From Aristolochia californica (lineage: Eukaryota > Streptophyta > Magnoliopsida > Piperales > Aristolochiaceae): 64,000 nucleotides of DNA. A program made the position numbers and the translations under genes. Positions 9,742 through 23,039 of this stretch are shown here, piece by piece. The notes beneath the pieces were generated by a model that searched no databases, was not told the DNA's origin, and saw only the letters and a list, made by a program, of their open reading frames with translations. Position 1 is the stretch's first letter. Each line of letters opens with the position of its first letter. Location of the stretch: the NCBI GenBank assembly GCA_029961685.1, contig JARWKL010000001.1, positions 27,540,295 through 27,604,294 of the forward strand, given 5' to 3'.

Positions 9742-11019
9742 TACGCATGATAAATCACTTTACAATCATCTATGATCGTTGGGTCAGCTTTTTGTAGATG
9801 GGCAAAATAATGGCTTGTTTGACTCGGGTAAATATCTCACCGCACGTTCACTTGAGAATTTAATGACCATTTGTTATTCTCTTCAAAAGCATTGGATCCA
9901 TAAGTGATTTGCATCTTTAACATGTTTCAAACATGCAAATCCATTTTTTAAGCATGTGTGGAGGAAATCTCTTTCTTATAAAATTCCAAGCTGTTAGGGC
10001 TGAACTAGTGGAATTTTCCAAACTTGAACAACAAAACTGTTGTATTCATTTGTGGTGTGTGAATAAATTTTCTTTACTTAAATTTTTTATTGTTTTAAAT
10101 TTTTTTCCGTACATGACCTCTAAAATTTTCATTTTGTTGTGATCTATTTGCCATTTTGGTTTACGTGATGAAGGGAGAGCGAAAACTCAAAGTTTTGATT
10201 TATGAAAAAAGTGTACATCTAAAATGAAAATGCAAAGTGCACAAATTAGAGGGAGATAATACCAAAGAGTTTTTGTAATTTTTAGGGATTTTAAGGTCTT
10301 TTTATTTTTTATATATCAGGTTTTGCAATCGTCAGGAAAAAGGAGGAAGCAGGGATTTTTAACTGAGCGTTGACTCCCTATCCATAAGTCATTTCTTAGG
10401 GTAATATAGCCCGTTACGCATGATAAATCACTTTACAATCATATATGATCGTTGGGTCAGCTTTTTGTAGATGGGCAAAATAATGGCTTGTTTGACTCGG
10501 GTAAATATCCACCGCACGTTCACTTGAGAATTTAATGAGCATTTGCTATTCTCTTCAAAAGCTTTGGATCCATAGGTGATTTACATCTTTAACATGTTTC
10601 AAACATGCAAATCCATTTTTTAAGCATCTGTGGAGGAAATCTCTTTCTTATAAAATTCCACGCTGTTAGGGTTGAACTAGTGGAATTTCCCAAACTTGGA
10701 CAACAAAACTTTTGTATTCATTTGTGGTGTGTGAATAAATTTTCTTTACTAACATTTGTTATTGTTTTAAATTTTTTTCCGTACACGAACTCTAAAATTT
10801 TCATTTTGTTGTGATCTATTTGTCTTTTTTGTTTACGGGATGAAGGGAGAGCGAAAACTCAAAGTTTTGATTTATGAAAAAAGTGTACATCTAAAATGAA
10901 AATGCACAGTGTACAAATGTAGAGCGAGATAATTCCAAAGAGTTTCTGTAATTTTTTGGGATTCTGAGGTCTTTTTAGTTTTTATATATCATGTTTTGCA
11001 ATTGTCGGGAAAATGCGGG
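9742..11019 (+). repeat. Satellite segment: two 673-class monomers (B, then C head)
   Basis: The monomers at 9742 and 10415 are 673 bp each, B-type in their tails. The copy at 9742 has AAAAGCATTGGATCC, which loses the HindIII site, and CAACAAAACTGTTG, a variant shared with monomers near 22060 and 27960. Confidence 0.75.
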
Positions 11020-11087
11020 AAGCAGTGATTTTTAAATGAGTGTTGACTCCAAATCCATATGTCATTTCTTAGGGTAAAATAGCCCGT
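10415..11087 (+). repeat. Subtype C head on a 673-class monomer
   Basis: Diagnostic features are CATATATGATCG instead of CATCTATGATCG, ATATCCACCG with one C fewer, and GAGCATTTGCTATTC. The same head occurs at 13095, 14415, 16418, 20427, 21099, 22446, 26411, 30970, 31641 (with TATATCATCG and partial features), 37973 and 43892. It is usually preceded by a tail with CCCTATCCATAAG instead of CCCAATCC, so a head and the preceding tail travel together. Confidence 0.75.
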
Positions 11088-14000
11088 TACGCATGAAAAA
11101 TCACTTTACAATCATCTATAATCGTTGGGTTAGCTTTTTGTAGATGGGCAAAATAATGGCTTGTTTGACTCGAGTGAATATCCCACCGCACGTTAACTTG
11201 AGAATTTAATGAGCGTTTGTTATTCTCTTCAAAAGCTTTGGATCCATAGGTGATTTGTATCTTTAACATGTTTAAAACATGGATATCCATTTTTAAAGCG
11301 TGTGTGGAGGAAATCTCTTTCTTATAAAATTCCAAGCTGTTAGGTTTGAACTAGAGGAATTTCCCAAACTTGGACAACAAAACTTTTGTGTTCATTTGTG
11401 GTGTGTGAATAATTTTTCTTCACTTACATTTTTTTTGTTTTAAATATTTTAACACAAAAAATTTCATTTTGTTGTGGTCTATTTGCCTTTTTGGAGTACG
11501 AGATGAAGGGAGAGCGAAAACTCAAATTTTTTTTTAAGAAAAAAGAGTACATCTAAAATGGAAATGCACAATGTACAAATGTAGAGAGAGATAATTCCAA
11601 AGAGTTTCTGTAATTTTTAGGGATTCTAAGCTCTTCTTAGTTTTTATATATCAGGTTTTGCAATCGTCGGGAAAAAGGGGGAGGCAGGGATTTTTAACTG
11701 AGTCTTGACTCCCAATCCATAAGTCATTGCTTAGTTTAATATAGCATGTTACGCATGATAAATCACTTTACAATCATCCATGATCATTGGGTCAGCTTTT
11801 TGTAGATGGGCAAAATAATGGCTAGTTTGACTCGGGTAAATATCCCACCGCACGTTCACTTGAGAATTTATTGAGCGTTTGTTATTCTCTTCAAAAGCAG
11901 TGGATTCATAGGTGATTTGCATCTTTAACATGTTTAAAACATGCATATCCATTTTTAAAGCAAGTGTGGAGGAAATCTCTTTATTACAAAATTCCAAGCT
12001 GTTAGGTTTGAACTAGTGGAATTTCCCAAACTTGGACAACAAAACTTTTGTATTCATTTGTGGTGTGTGAATAAATTTTTTTTACTTACATTTCTTATTC
12101 TTTTAAAAATTTTTCCGTACATGAACTCTAAAATTTTCATTTTGTTGTGATCTATTTGCCTTTTTGGTTTACGAGATTAAGGGAAAACGAAAACACAAAG
12201 TTTTGATTTATGAAAAAAGTGTACATCTAAAATGAAAATGCACAGTGCACAAATGTAGAGCGCGATAATTCCAAAGAGTTTCAGTAATTTTTTGGGATTC
12301 TAAGGTGTTTTTAGTTTTTATATATCAGGTTTTGCAATCGTCAGGAAAAGGGGGAAGCAGGGATTTTTAACTGAGTGTTGACTCCCAATCCATAAGTCAT
12401 TTCTAAGGGTAATATAGCCCGTTACGCATGATAAATCACTTTACAATCATCTATGATCATTGGGTCAGCTTTTTGTTGATGGGCAAAATAATGGCTTGTT
12501 TGACTCGGGCAAATATCCCACCGCACGTTCACTTTAGAATTTAATGAGCGTTTGTTATTCTCTTTAAAAGCATTGGATCCATAAGTGATTTGCATATTTA
12601 ACATGTTTCAAGCATGAAAATCCATTTTTTAAGCATGTGCGGAGGAAATCTCTCTCTTATAAAATTCCAAGCTGTTAGGGTTGAACTAGTGGAATTTTCC
12701 AAACTCTAACGACAAAAATTTTGTATTCATTTGTGGTGTGAAAATAAATTTTCTTTAGTTATATTTTTTATTGTTCTAAATTTTTTCCATACATAAACTC
12801 TAAATTTTTCATTTTGTTGTGATCTAATTGCCTTTTTGGTTTACGGGATGAAGGGAGAGTGAAAGCTCAAACATTTTAATTATTAAAAAAGTGTAGATCT
12901 AAAAGGAAAATGCACAGTGGACAAATTAGAGCAAGATAATTCCAAAGAGTTTCTATAATTTTTAGGGATTTTAAGGTCTTTTTAGTTTTTATATATCAGG
13001 TTTTGCAATCGCCGGGAAAAAGGGGGAAGCAGGGATTTTTAACTGAGTGTTGACTCCCTATCCATAAGTCATTTCTTAGGGTAATATAGCCCGTTACACA
13101 TGATAAATCACTTTACAATCATATATGATGGTTGGGTCAGCTTTTTGTAGATGGGCAAAATAATGGCTTGTTCTACTCGGGGAATATCCACCGCACGTTG
13201 ACTTGATAATTTAATCAGCATTTTCTATTCTCTTCAAAAGCTTTTGATCCATAGGTGATTTGCATCTTTAACATGTTTGAAACATGCATATCCATTTTTA
13301 AAGCATGTGTGGAGGAAATCTATTTCTTACAAAATTCCAAGCTGTTAGGTATGAACTAGTGGAATTTCCCAAACTTGGACAACAAAACATTTGTGTTCAT
13401 TTGTGGCGTGAGAATTAATTTTCTTTGCTTACATTTTTTATTGTTTTAAATTTTTTAACACCAAAATTTTCATTTTGTTGTGATCTATTTGCCGTTTTGG
13501 TTTACGGGATGAAGGGAGTGTGAAAATTAAAAGTTTTGATTTATGAAAAAAGTGTACATCTAAAATGAAAATGTACAGTGCACAAATGTAGAGCGAGATA
13601 ATTCCAAAGAGTTTTTGTAATTTTTAAGGATTCTAAAGTTTATTTAGTTTTTATATATCAGGTTTTGCACTCGTAGGGAAAATGGGGGAAGCAGGGATTT
13701 TTAACTAAGTGTTGACTCCCAATCCATGAGTCATTTCTTAGGGTAATATAGCTCACTTTACAATAATCTATGATCGTTGGGTCAGCTTTTTGTAGATGGG
13801 CAAAATAATGGGTTGTTTGACTTGGGTAAATATCCCACCACACGTTCACTTGAGAATTTATTGAGTGTTTGTTATTCTCTTCAAAAGCTTTGGATCCATT
13901 GGTGATTTACATCTTTAACATGTTTCAAACATGCAAATATATTTTTTAAGAATGTGTGGAGGAAATCTCTTTCTTATAAAATTCCAAACCGTTAGGGTTG
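11020..14000 (+). repeat. Long-range block P, copy 1
   Basis: This stretch of about 4.5 monomers is matched, in the same order, by about 24345-27320 at an offset near 13.33 kb. Shared rare variants include TTTTTAAATGAGTGTTGAC (about 11029), AACTAGAGGAATTTC (about 11350), TATTTTAACACAAAAA (about 11442), AGCATGTTACG (11743), CATCCATGATC (11777), GGCTAGTTTGAC (11819), TTTGTTGATGG with ACTTTAGAAT (12470-12541), ATATATGATGGTTGGG (13120), GTGAGAATTAATTTTC (about 13407) and a 16-base deletion at about 13752. Confidence 0.8.
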
Positions 14001-14414
14001 AACTAGTGGAATTTCCCAAAATTTGACAACAAAACTTTTGTATTCATTTGTGGTGTGTGAATTAAATTTTCTTTACTTACATTTGTTATTGTTTTAAATT
14101 TTTTTCCGTACATGAACTCTAAAATTTTCATTTTGTTGTGATCTAATTGCCTTTTTGGTTTATGGGATGAAGGGAGAGTGAAAACACAAAGTTTTGATTT
14201 ATGAAAAAAGTGTACATCTAAAATGAAAATGCACAGTGCACAAATGTAGAGCGAGATAATTCCAAACAGTTTCTGTAATTGTTTGGGATTCTAAGGTCTT
14301 TTTAGTTTTTATTTATCAGGTTATGCAATCGTCAAGAAAAAGGGGGAACAAGGGATTTTTAACTGAGTGTTGACTCCCAATCCATAAGTCATTTCTTAGG
14401 GTAATATAGCCCGT
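13740..14414 (+). repeat. Monomer with its start landmark deleted
   Basis: GGGTAATATAGC is followed at once by TCACTTTAC (13741-13760), so the roughly 16 bases that normally hold GTTACGCATGATAAAT are missing. The start coordinate is therefore approximate. The same deletion occurs at about 27071, in the matching copy of block P. Confidence 0.85.
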
Positions 14415-16402
14415 TACGCATGATAAATCACTTTACAATCATATATGATCGTTGGGTCAGCTTTTTTTAGATGGCCAAACTAATGGCTTGTTTGACTCGG
14501 GTAAATATCCACCGCATGTTCACTTGATAATTTAATGAGCATTTGCTATTCTCTTCAAAAACTTTGGCTCCATAGGTGATTTGCATCTTTAGCATGTTTC
14601 AAACATGCAAATCCATTTTTTAAGCATGTGTGGAGGAAATCTCTTTCTTATAAAATTCCAAGAGGTTAGGGTAGAACTAGTGGAATTTCCCAAACTTGGA
14701 CAACAAAACTTGGTGTGTGAATAAATTTTCTTTACTTACATTTGTTATTCTTTTAAATTTTTTTCCGTACATGAACTCTAAAATTTTCATTTTGTTGTGA
14801 TCTATTTGCCTTTTCGGTTTACGAGATGAAGGGAAAACGAAAACACAAAGTTTTGATTTATGAAAAAAGTGTACATTTAAATGAAAATGAACAGTGCACA
14901 AATATAGAGCGAGATAATTCCAAAGAGTTTCTGTAATTTTTAGGGATTCTAAGGTCTTTTTAGTTTTTCCATATCAAGTTCTGCAATCGTCAGGAAAAAG
15001 GGGGAAGCAGGGATTTTTAATTGAGTGCTGACTCCCAATCCATAAGTCATTTCTTAGGGTAATATAGCCCGTTACGCATGATAAATCACTTTACAATCAT
15101 CTATGATCGTTGGGTCAACTTTTTGTACATGGGCAAAATAATGGCTTGTTTGACTCGGGTAAATATTCCACTGTACGTTCAGTTGAGAATTTAATGAGCG
15201 TTTGTTATTCTCTTCAAAAGCTTTGGATCCATAGGTTATTTGCATCTTTAACATGTTTAAAACATGCATATCCATTTTTAAAGCATGTGTGGAGGAAATC
15301 TATTTCTTATAAAATTCCAAGCTGTTACGTTTGAATTAGTGGAATTTCCCAAACTTGGACAACAAAACTTTTGTGTTCATTTGTGGTGTGTGAATTAATT
15401 TTCTTTACTTACATTTTTTATTGTTTTAAATTTTTTAACACCAAAATTTTCATTTTGTTGTGGTCTATTTGCCTTTTTGGTTTACGGGATGAAGGGAGAG
15501 CAAAAACTCAAAGTTTTGTTTTAAGAAAAAAGCGTACATCTAGAATGGAAATGCACAATGCACAAATGTAGAGAGAGATAATTTCGAAGAGTTTCTGTAA
15601 TTTTTAGGGATTGTAAGCTTTTCTTAGTTTTTATATATCAGGTTTTGCAATCGACGGGAAAAAGGGGGAGGCAGGGATTTTTAACTGAAACTTGACTCCC
15701 AATCCATAACTCTTCTCTTAGGGTATGTAATATAGCCCGGTATGCATGATAAATCACTTTACAATCATCAATGATCGTTGGGTCGGCTTTTCGTTGATGG
15801 GCAAAATAATGGCTTGTTTGACTCGAGTAAATATCCCACCGCACGTTCACTTGAGAATTTAATGTGCGTTTGTTATTCTCATCAAAAGCTTTGGATCCGT
15901 AGGTGTTTTGCATCTTTAACATGTTTCAAACATGCAAATCCATTTTTTAAGCATGTGTGGAGGAAATCTATTTCTTATAAAATTCCAAGCTGTTAGGGTT
16001 GAACTAGTGGAATTTCCTAAACTTGGACAACAAAACTTTTGTATTCATTTGTGGTGTGTGAATAAATTTTCTTTACTTACCTTTGTTATTGTTTTAAATT
16101 TTTTTCTGTACATGAACTCTAAAATTTTCATTTTGTTGTGGTCTATTTGCCTTTTTGGATTACGGGATGAAGGGAGCGCATAAACACAAAGTTTTGATTT
16201 ATAAAAAAAGTGTACATCTAAGATGAAAACGCACAGTGCACAAATGTAGAGCGAGATAATTCCGAAGAGTTTCTATAATTTTTTGGGATTCTAAGGTCTT
16301 TTTAGTTTTATATATTAGGTTTTGCCATCGTCAGGAAAAAGGGGGAAGCAAGGATTTTTAACTGAGTGTTGACTCCCAATCCATAAGTCATTTCTTAGGG
16401 TG
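14400..16402 (+). repeat. Trimer duplication, copy 1 (about 2.0 kb)
   Basis: Three monomers (14415, 15073, 15741) are repeated almost base for base by 16403-18400, offset 2003 bases in the first two-thirds and 1999 after the indel at 15726. By eye I count roughly 17-20 substitutions over 2 kb, that is about 99% identity. This is far closer than ordinary neighbouring monomers. Before 14400 and after 18400 the match ends sharply at the monomer boundary, so the exchange respected the monomer phase. Both copies share the deletion that leaves CAAAACTTGGTGTGTGAAT (14704, 16707). Confidence 0.9.
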
Positions 16403-18400
16403 GGTAATATAGCCCGTTACGCATGATAAATCACTTTACAATCATATATGATCGTTGGGTCAGCTTTTTGTAGATGGCCAAACTAATGACTTGTTTGACT
16501 CGGGTAAATATCCACCGCATGTTCACTTGATAATTTAATGAGCATTTGCTATTCTCTTCAAAAACTTTGGATCCATAGGTGATTTGCATCTTTAGCATTT
16601 TTCAAACATGCAAATCCATTTTTTAAGCATGTGTGGAGGAAATCTCTTTCTTATAAAATTCCAAGAGGTTAGGGTAGAACTAGTGGAATTTCCCAAACTT
16701 GGACAACAAAACTTGGTGTGTGAATAAATTTTCTTTACTTACATTTGTTATTCTTTTAAATTTTTTTCCGTACATGAACTCTAAAATTTTCATTTTGTTG
16801 TGATCTATTTGCCTTTTCGGTTTACGAGATGAAGGGAAAACGAAAACACAAAGTTTTGATTTATGAAAAAAGTGTACATTTAAATGAAAATGAACAGTGC
16901 ACAAATATAAAGTGAGATAATTCCAAAGAGTTTCTGTAATTTTTAGGGATTCTAAGGTCTTTTTAGTTTTTCCATATCAAGTTCTGCAATCGTCAGGAAA
17001 AAGGGGGAAGCAGGGATTTTTAATTGAGTGCTGACTCCCAATCCATAAGTCATTTCTTAGGGTAATATAGCCCGTTACGCATGATAAATCACTTTACAAT
17101 CATCTATGATCGTTGGGTCAACTTTTTGTACATGGGCAAAATAATGGCTTGTTTGACTCGGGTAAATATTCCACCGCACGTTCAGTTGAGAATTTAATGA
17201 GCGTTTGTTATTCTCTTCAAAAGCTTTGGATCCATAGGTTATTTGCATCTTTAACATGTTTAAAACATGCATATCCATTTTTAAAGCATGTGTGGAGGAA
17301 ATCTATTTCTTATAAAATTCCAAGCTGTTACGTTTGAATTAGTGGAATTTCCCAAACTTGGACAACAAAACTTTTGTGTTCATTTGTGGTGTGTGAATTA
17401 ATTTTCTTTACTTACATTTTTTATTGTTTTAAATTTTTTAACACCAAAATTTTCGTTTTATTGTGGTCTATTTGCCTTTTTGGTTTACGGGATGAAGGGA
17501 GAGCAAAAACTCAAAGTTTTGTTTTAAGAAAAAAGCGTACATCTAGAATGGAAATGCACAATGCACAAATGTAGAGAGAGATAATTTCGAAGAGTTTCTG
17601 TAATTTTTAGGGATTGTAAGCTTTTCTTAGTTTTTATATATCAGGTTTTGCAATCGACGGGAAAAAGGGGGAGGCAGGGATTTTTAACTGAGACTTGACT
17701 CCCAATCCATAACTCTTCTCTTAGGGTAATATAGCCCGGTATGCATGATAAATCACTTTACAATCATCAATGATCGTTGGGTCGGCTTTTCGTTGATGGG
17801 CAAAATAATGGCTTGTTTGACTCGAGTAAATATCCCACCGCACGTTCACTTGAGAATTTAATGAGCGTTTGTTATTCTCATCAAAAGCTTTGGATCCGTA
17901 GGTGTTTTGCATCTTTAACATGTTTCAAACATGCAAATCCATTTTTTAAGCATGTGTGGAGGAAATCTATTTCTTATAAAATTCCAACCTGTTAGGGTTG
18001 AACTAGTGGAATTTCCCAAACTTGGACAACAAAACTTTTGTATTCATTTGTGGTGTGTGAATAAATTTTCTTTACTTACCTTTGTTATTGTTTTAAATTT
18101 TTTTCTATACATGAACTCTAAAATTTTCATTTTGTTGTGGTCTATTTGCCTTTTTGGATTACGGGATGAAGGGAGCGCATAAACACAAAGTTTTGATTTA
18201 TAAAAAAAGTGTACATCTAAGATGAAAACGCACAGTGCACAAATGTAGAGCGAGATAATTCCGAAGAGTTTCTATAATTTTTTGGGATTCTAAGGTCTTT
18301 TTAGTTTTATATATTAGGTTTTGCAATCGTCAGGAAAAAGGGGCAAGCAGGGATTTTTAACTGAGTGTTGACTCCCAATCCATAAGTCATTTCTTAGGGT
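16403..18400 (+). repeat. Trimer duplication, copy 2 (about 2.0 kb)
   Basis: The monomers at 16418, 17076 and 17740 are the partner of 14415, 15073 and 15741. This copy lacks the two 4-base insertions seen in copy 1 at about 15726 and at the copy boundary about 16402. It has normal bases at several positions where copy 1 is changed, for example CCACCGCACG at 17171-17180 where copy 1 has CCACTGTACG. Confidence 0.9.
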
Positions 18401-18412
18401 AATATAGCCCGT

Positions 18413-19750
18413 TACGCATGATAAATCACTTTAAAATCATCTATGATTGTTGGGTCAACTTTTTGTAGATGGGCAAAATAATGGCTTGTTTGACTCGGCT
18501 AAATATCCCATCGCACGTTCACTTGAGAATTTACTGAGCGTTTGTTATTCTCTTCAAAATCATTGGATCCATAGGTGATTTGCATCTTTAACATGTTTAA
18601 AACATGCATATCCATTTTTAAAGCATTGTGGAGGAAATCTCTTTCTTATAAAATTCCAAGCCGTTATGGTTGTACTAGTGGAATTTCCCAAATTTGGACA
18701 AGAAAACTTTTGTGTTCATTTGTGGTGTGTGAAAAAAATTTCTATACTTGCATTTGTTGTTGTTTTAAATTTTTTAACTCCAATATTTCCATTTTGTTGT
18801 GATCTGTTTGCCTTTTTGGTTTACTGGATGAAGGGACAGCGAAAACTCAAAGTTTTGCTTTAAGAAAAAAGAGTACATCTAGAAAAGAAATTCACAAGGC
18901 ACAAATGTAGAGAGAGATAATTCCAAAGAGTTTCTATAATTTTTAGGGATTGTGAGCTCTTTTTAGTTTTTATATATCAGGTTTTGCAATCGTCGGGAAA
19001 ATGGGGGAGGCATGAATTTTTATCTGAGTCTTGACTCCCAATCCATAAGTCATTTCTTAGGGTAATATAGCCCGTTACACATGATAAATCACTTTACAAT
19101 CATCTATGAATGTTGGGTCAACTTTTTGTAGATGGGAAAAATAATGTCTTGTTTTTCTTGGGTAAATATCCCACCGCACGTTCACTTGAGAATTTATTGA
19201 GTGTTTGTTATTCTCTTCAAAAGCTTTGGATCCATTGGTTATTTACATCTTTAACATGTTTCAAACATGCAAATCCATTTTTTAAGCATGTGTGGAGGAA
19301 ATCTCTTTCTTATAAAATTCCAAGCTGTTAGGGTTGAACTAGTGGAATTTTCCAAAATTGGAACACAAAACTTTTGTATTGATTTGTGGTGTGTGAATTA
19401 AATTTTCTTTACTTAAATTTGTTATTGTTTTAATTTTTTTTCCGTACATGAACTCTAAAATTTTCATTTTGCTGTGATCTATTTGGCTTTTTGGTTTACG
19501 GGATGAAGGGAGAGCGAAAACACAAAGTTTTGATTTATGAAAAAAGTGTACATCTAAAATGAAAATGCACAGTGCACAAATGTAGAGCGAGATAATTCCA
19601 AAGAGTTTCTGTAATTTTTAGGGATTCTAAGGTCTTTTTAGTTTTTATATATCAGGTTCTGCAATCGTCAGGAAATAGGGGGAAGCAGGGATTTTTAATT
19701 GAGTGTTGACTCCCAATCCATAAGTCATTTCTTAGGGTAATATAGCCCGT
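18413..19750 (+). repeat. Dimer block K-L, copy 3
   Basis: The monomers at 18413 and 19076 carry the K markers (GTTATGGTTGTACTAG, GACAAGAAAAC, AACTCCAATATTTCC) and L markers (GATTTACATC, TTTTCCAAAATTGGAACAC). They correspond to 8407-9741 at an offset close to 10.0 kb. The L member has the subtype B tail like copy 2, not the deleted tail of copy 1. Confidence 0.75.
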
Positions 19751-22700
19751 TACGCATGATATATCACTTTACAATCATCTATGATCGTTGGGTCAGCTTT
19801 TTGTAGATGGGCAAAATAATGGCTTGTTTGACTCGGGTAAATATCCCACCGCACGTTCACTTGAAAATTTAATGAGCGTTTGTTATTCTCTTCAAAAGCA
19901 TTGGATCCATAAGTGATTTGCATCTTTAACTTGTTTCAAACATGCAAATCCATTTTTTAAGCATGTGTGGAGCAAATCTCTTTCTTAAAAAATTTCAAGC
20001 TGTTAGGTATGAACTTGTGGAATTTCCCGAACTTGGACAACAAAACATTTGTGTTCATTTGTGGAGTGAGAATTAATTTTCTTTGCTAACATTTTTTATT
20101 GTTTTAAATCTTTTTTCCGTACGTGAACTCTAAAATTTTCAATTTGTTGTGACCTATTTGCCATTTTGGTTTACGGGATGAAGGGAGAGCGAAAACTCAA
20201 AGTTTTGATTTATGAAAAAAAAGTGTACATCTAAAATGAAAATACACAGTGCACAAATTAGAGTGAGATAATACCAAAGAGTTTCTGTAATTTCTAGGGA
20301 TTTTAAGGTCTTTGTAGTTTTTATATATCAGATTTTGCAATCATCGGGAAAAAGGGGGAAGCAAGGATTTTTAACTGAGTGTTGACTCCCTATCCATAAG
20401 TCATTTCTTAGGGTAATATAGCCCGTTACGCATGATAAATCACTTTACAATCATATATGATCGTTGGGTCAGCTTTTTGTAGATGGGCAAAATAATGGCT
20501 TGTTTGACTCGGGTAAATATCCACCGCATGTTCACTTGAGAATTTAATGAGCATTTGCTATTCTCTTCAAAAGCTTTGGATCCACAGGTGATTTGCTTCT
20601 TTAACATGTTTGAAACATGCATATCCATTTTTAAAGCATGTGTGGAGGAAATCTCTTTGTTACAAAATTCCAAGTTGTTCGGTATGAACTGGTGGAATTT
20701 CACAAACTTGGACAACAAAACATTTGTGTTCATTTGTGGTGTGAGAGTTAATTTTCATTGCCAACATTTTTTATTGTTTTAAATTTATTTCCGTACGTGA
20801 ACTCTAAAATTTTCTTTTTGTTGTGATCAATTTGTCATTTTGGTTTACGGGATGAAGGGAGAGCGAAAACTCAAAGTTTTGATTTGTGAAAAAAGAGTAC
20901 ATCTAAAATGAAAATGCACAGTGCACAAATTAGAGCAAGATAATACCAAAGAGTTTCTGTAATTTTTAGGGATTTTAAGGTCTTTGTAGTTTTTATATAT
21001 CAGGTTTTGCAATCATCGGGAAAAAGGGGGAAGCAGGGATTTTTAACTGAGCGTTGACTCCCTATCCATAAGTCATTTCTTAGGGTAATATAGCCCGTTA
21101 CGCATGATAAATCACTTTACAATCATATATGATCGTTGGGTCAGCTTTTTGTAGATGGGCAAAATAATGGCTTGTTTGACTCGGGTAAATATCCACCGCA
21201 CGTTCACTTGAGAATTTAATGAGCATTTGCTATTCTCTTCAAAAGCTTTGGATCCATAGGTGATTTGCATCTTTAACATGTTTCAAACATGCAAATCCAT
21301 TTTTTAAGCATGTGTGGAGGAAATCTCTTTCTTATAAAATTCCAAGCTGTTAGGGTTGAACTAGTGGAATTTCCCAAAATTTGACAATAAAACTTTTGTA
21401 TTCGTTTGTGGTGTGTGAATTAAATTTTTTTTACTTACATTTATTATTTTTTAAATTTTTTTTCCGCACATGAACTCTAAAATTTTCATTTTGTTGTGAT
21501 CTAATTGCCTTTTTGGTTAACGGGATAAAGGGAGAGCGAAAACACAAAGTTTTGATTTATGAAAAAAGTGTACATCTAAAATGACAATGCATAGTGGACA
21601 AAAGTAGAGCGAGATAATTCCAAAGAGTTTCTGTAATTTTTAGGGATTCTAGGTCTTTTTAGTTTTTACATATCAGGTTCTTCAATCGTCAGGAAAAAGG
21701 GGGAACCAGGGATTTTTAATTGAGTGTTGACTCCCAATCCATAAGTCATTTCTTAGGGTAATATAGCCCATTACGCATGATAAATCACTTTACAATCATC
21801 TACAATCGTTGGGTCAGCATTTTGTAGATGGGCAAAATAATGGCTTGTTTGACTTGGGTAAATATCCCACCGCACGTTCACTTGAGAATTTAATGACTGT
21901 TTGTTATTCTCTTCAAATGCATTGGATACATAACTGATTTGCATCTTTAACATGTTTCAAACAAGCAAATCCTTTTTTTAAGTATGTGTGGAGGAAATCT
22001 CTTTCTTATAAAATTCCAAGTTGTTAGGGTTGAACTAGTGGAATTTCCCAAACTTGAACAACAAAACTGTTGTATTCATTTGTGGTATGTGAATAAATTT
22101 TATTTACTTAAATTTGTTATTGTTTTAAATTTTTTTCCGTAGTTGAACTCTAAAATTTTCATTTTGTTGTGATCTATTTGCCTTTTTTGTTTACGGGATG
22201 AAGGGAGAGCGAAAAGTCAAAGTTTTGATTTATGAAAAAAGTGTACATCTAAAATGAAAATGCATAGTGCACAAATATAGAGCGAGATAATTCCAAAGAT
22301 TTTCTGTAATTTTTAGTGATTTTAAGGTCGTTTTAGTTTTTATATATCAGGTTTTGCAATCGTCGGGAAAAAGGGGGAAACAGGGATTTTTAACTGAGTG
22401 TTGACTCCCTATCCATAAGTCATTTCATAGGGTAATATAGCCCGTTACGCATGATAAATCACTTTACAATCATATATGATCGTTGGGTAACCTTTTTGTA
22501 GATGGGCAAAAATAATGGCTTGTATGACTCGGGTAAATATCCACTGCACGTGCACTTGAGAATTTAATGAGCATTTGCTATTCTCTTCAAAAGCTTTGGA
22601 TCCATAGGTGATTTGCATCTTTAACATTTTTAAAACATGCATATCCATTTTTACAGCATGTGTGGAGGAAATCTCTTTATTAAAATATTCCAAGCTATTA

Positions 22701-23039
22701 GGTTTGAACTAGTGGAATTTCCCAAACTTGGACAACAAAACTTTTGTATCCATTTCTGGTGTGTGAATAAATTTTCTTTAGTTACATTTGTTATTGTTTT
22801 AAATTTTTTTCGTACATGAAATCTAAAATTTTCATTTAGTTGTGATCTATTTGCCTTTTTGGTTTACGGGATGAAGGGAGAGCGAAAACTCAAAGTTTTG
22901 ATTTATGAAAAAAGTGTACATCTAAAATAAAAATGCACAGTGGACAAAAGTAGAGCGAGATAATTCCAAAGAGTTCTGTAATTTTTAGGGATTCTAAGGT
23001 CTTTTTAGTTTTTATATATTAGGTTTTGCAATCGTCGGG
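19751..23039 (+). repeat. Satellite segment rich in subtype C heads
   Basis: Monomers start at 19751, 20427, 21099, 21772 and 22446, with steps of 676, 672, 673, 674 and 672. Those at 20427, 21099 and 22446 have CATATATGATCG heads. Those at 20427 and 22446 continue with subtype A dyads, so heads have been exchanged against different bodies. The tail before each C head reads GACTCCCTATCC. Confidence 0.75.
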
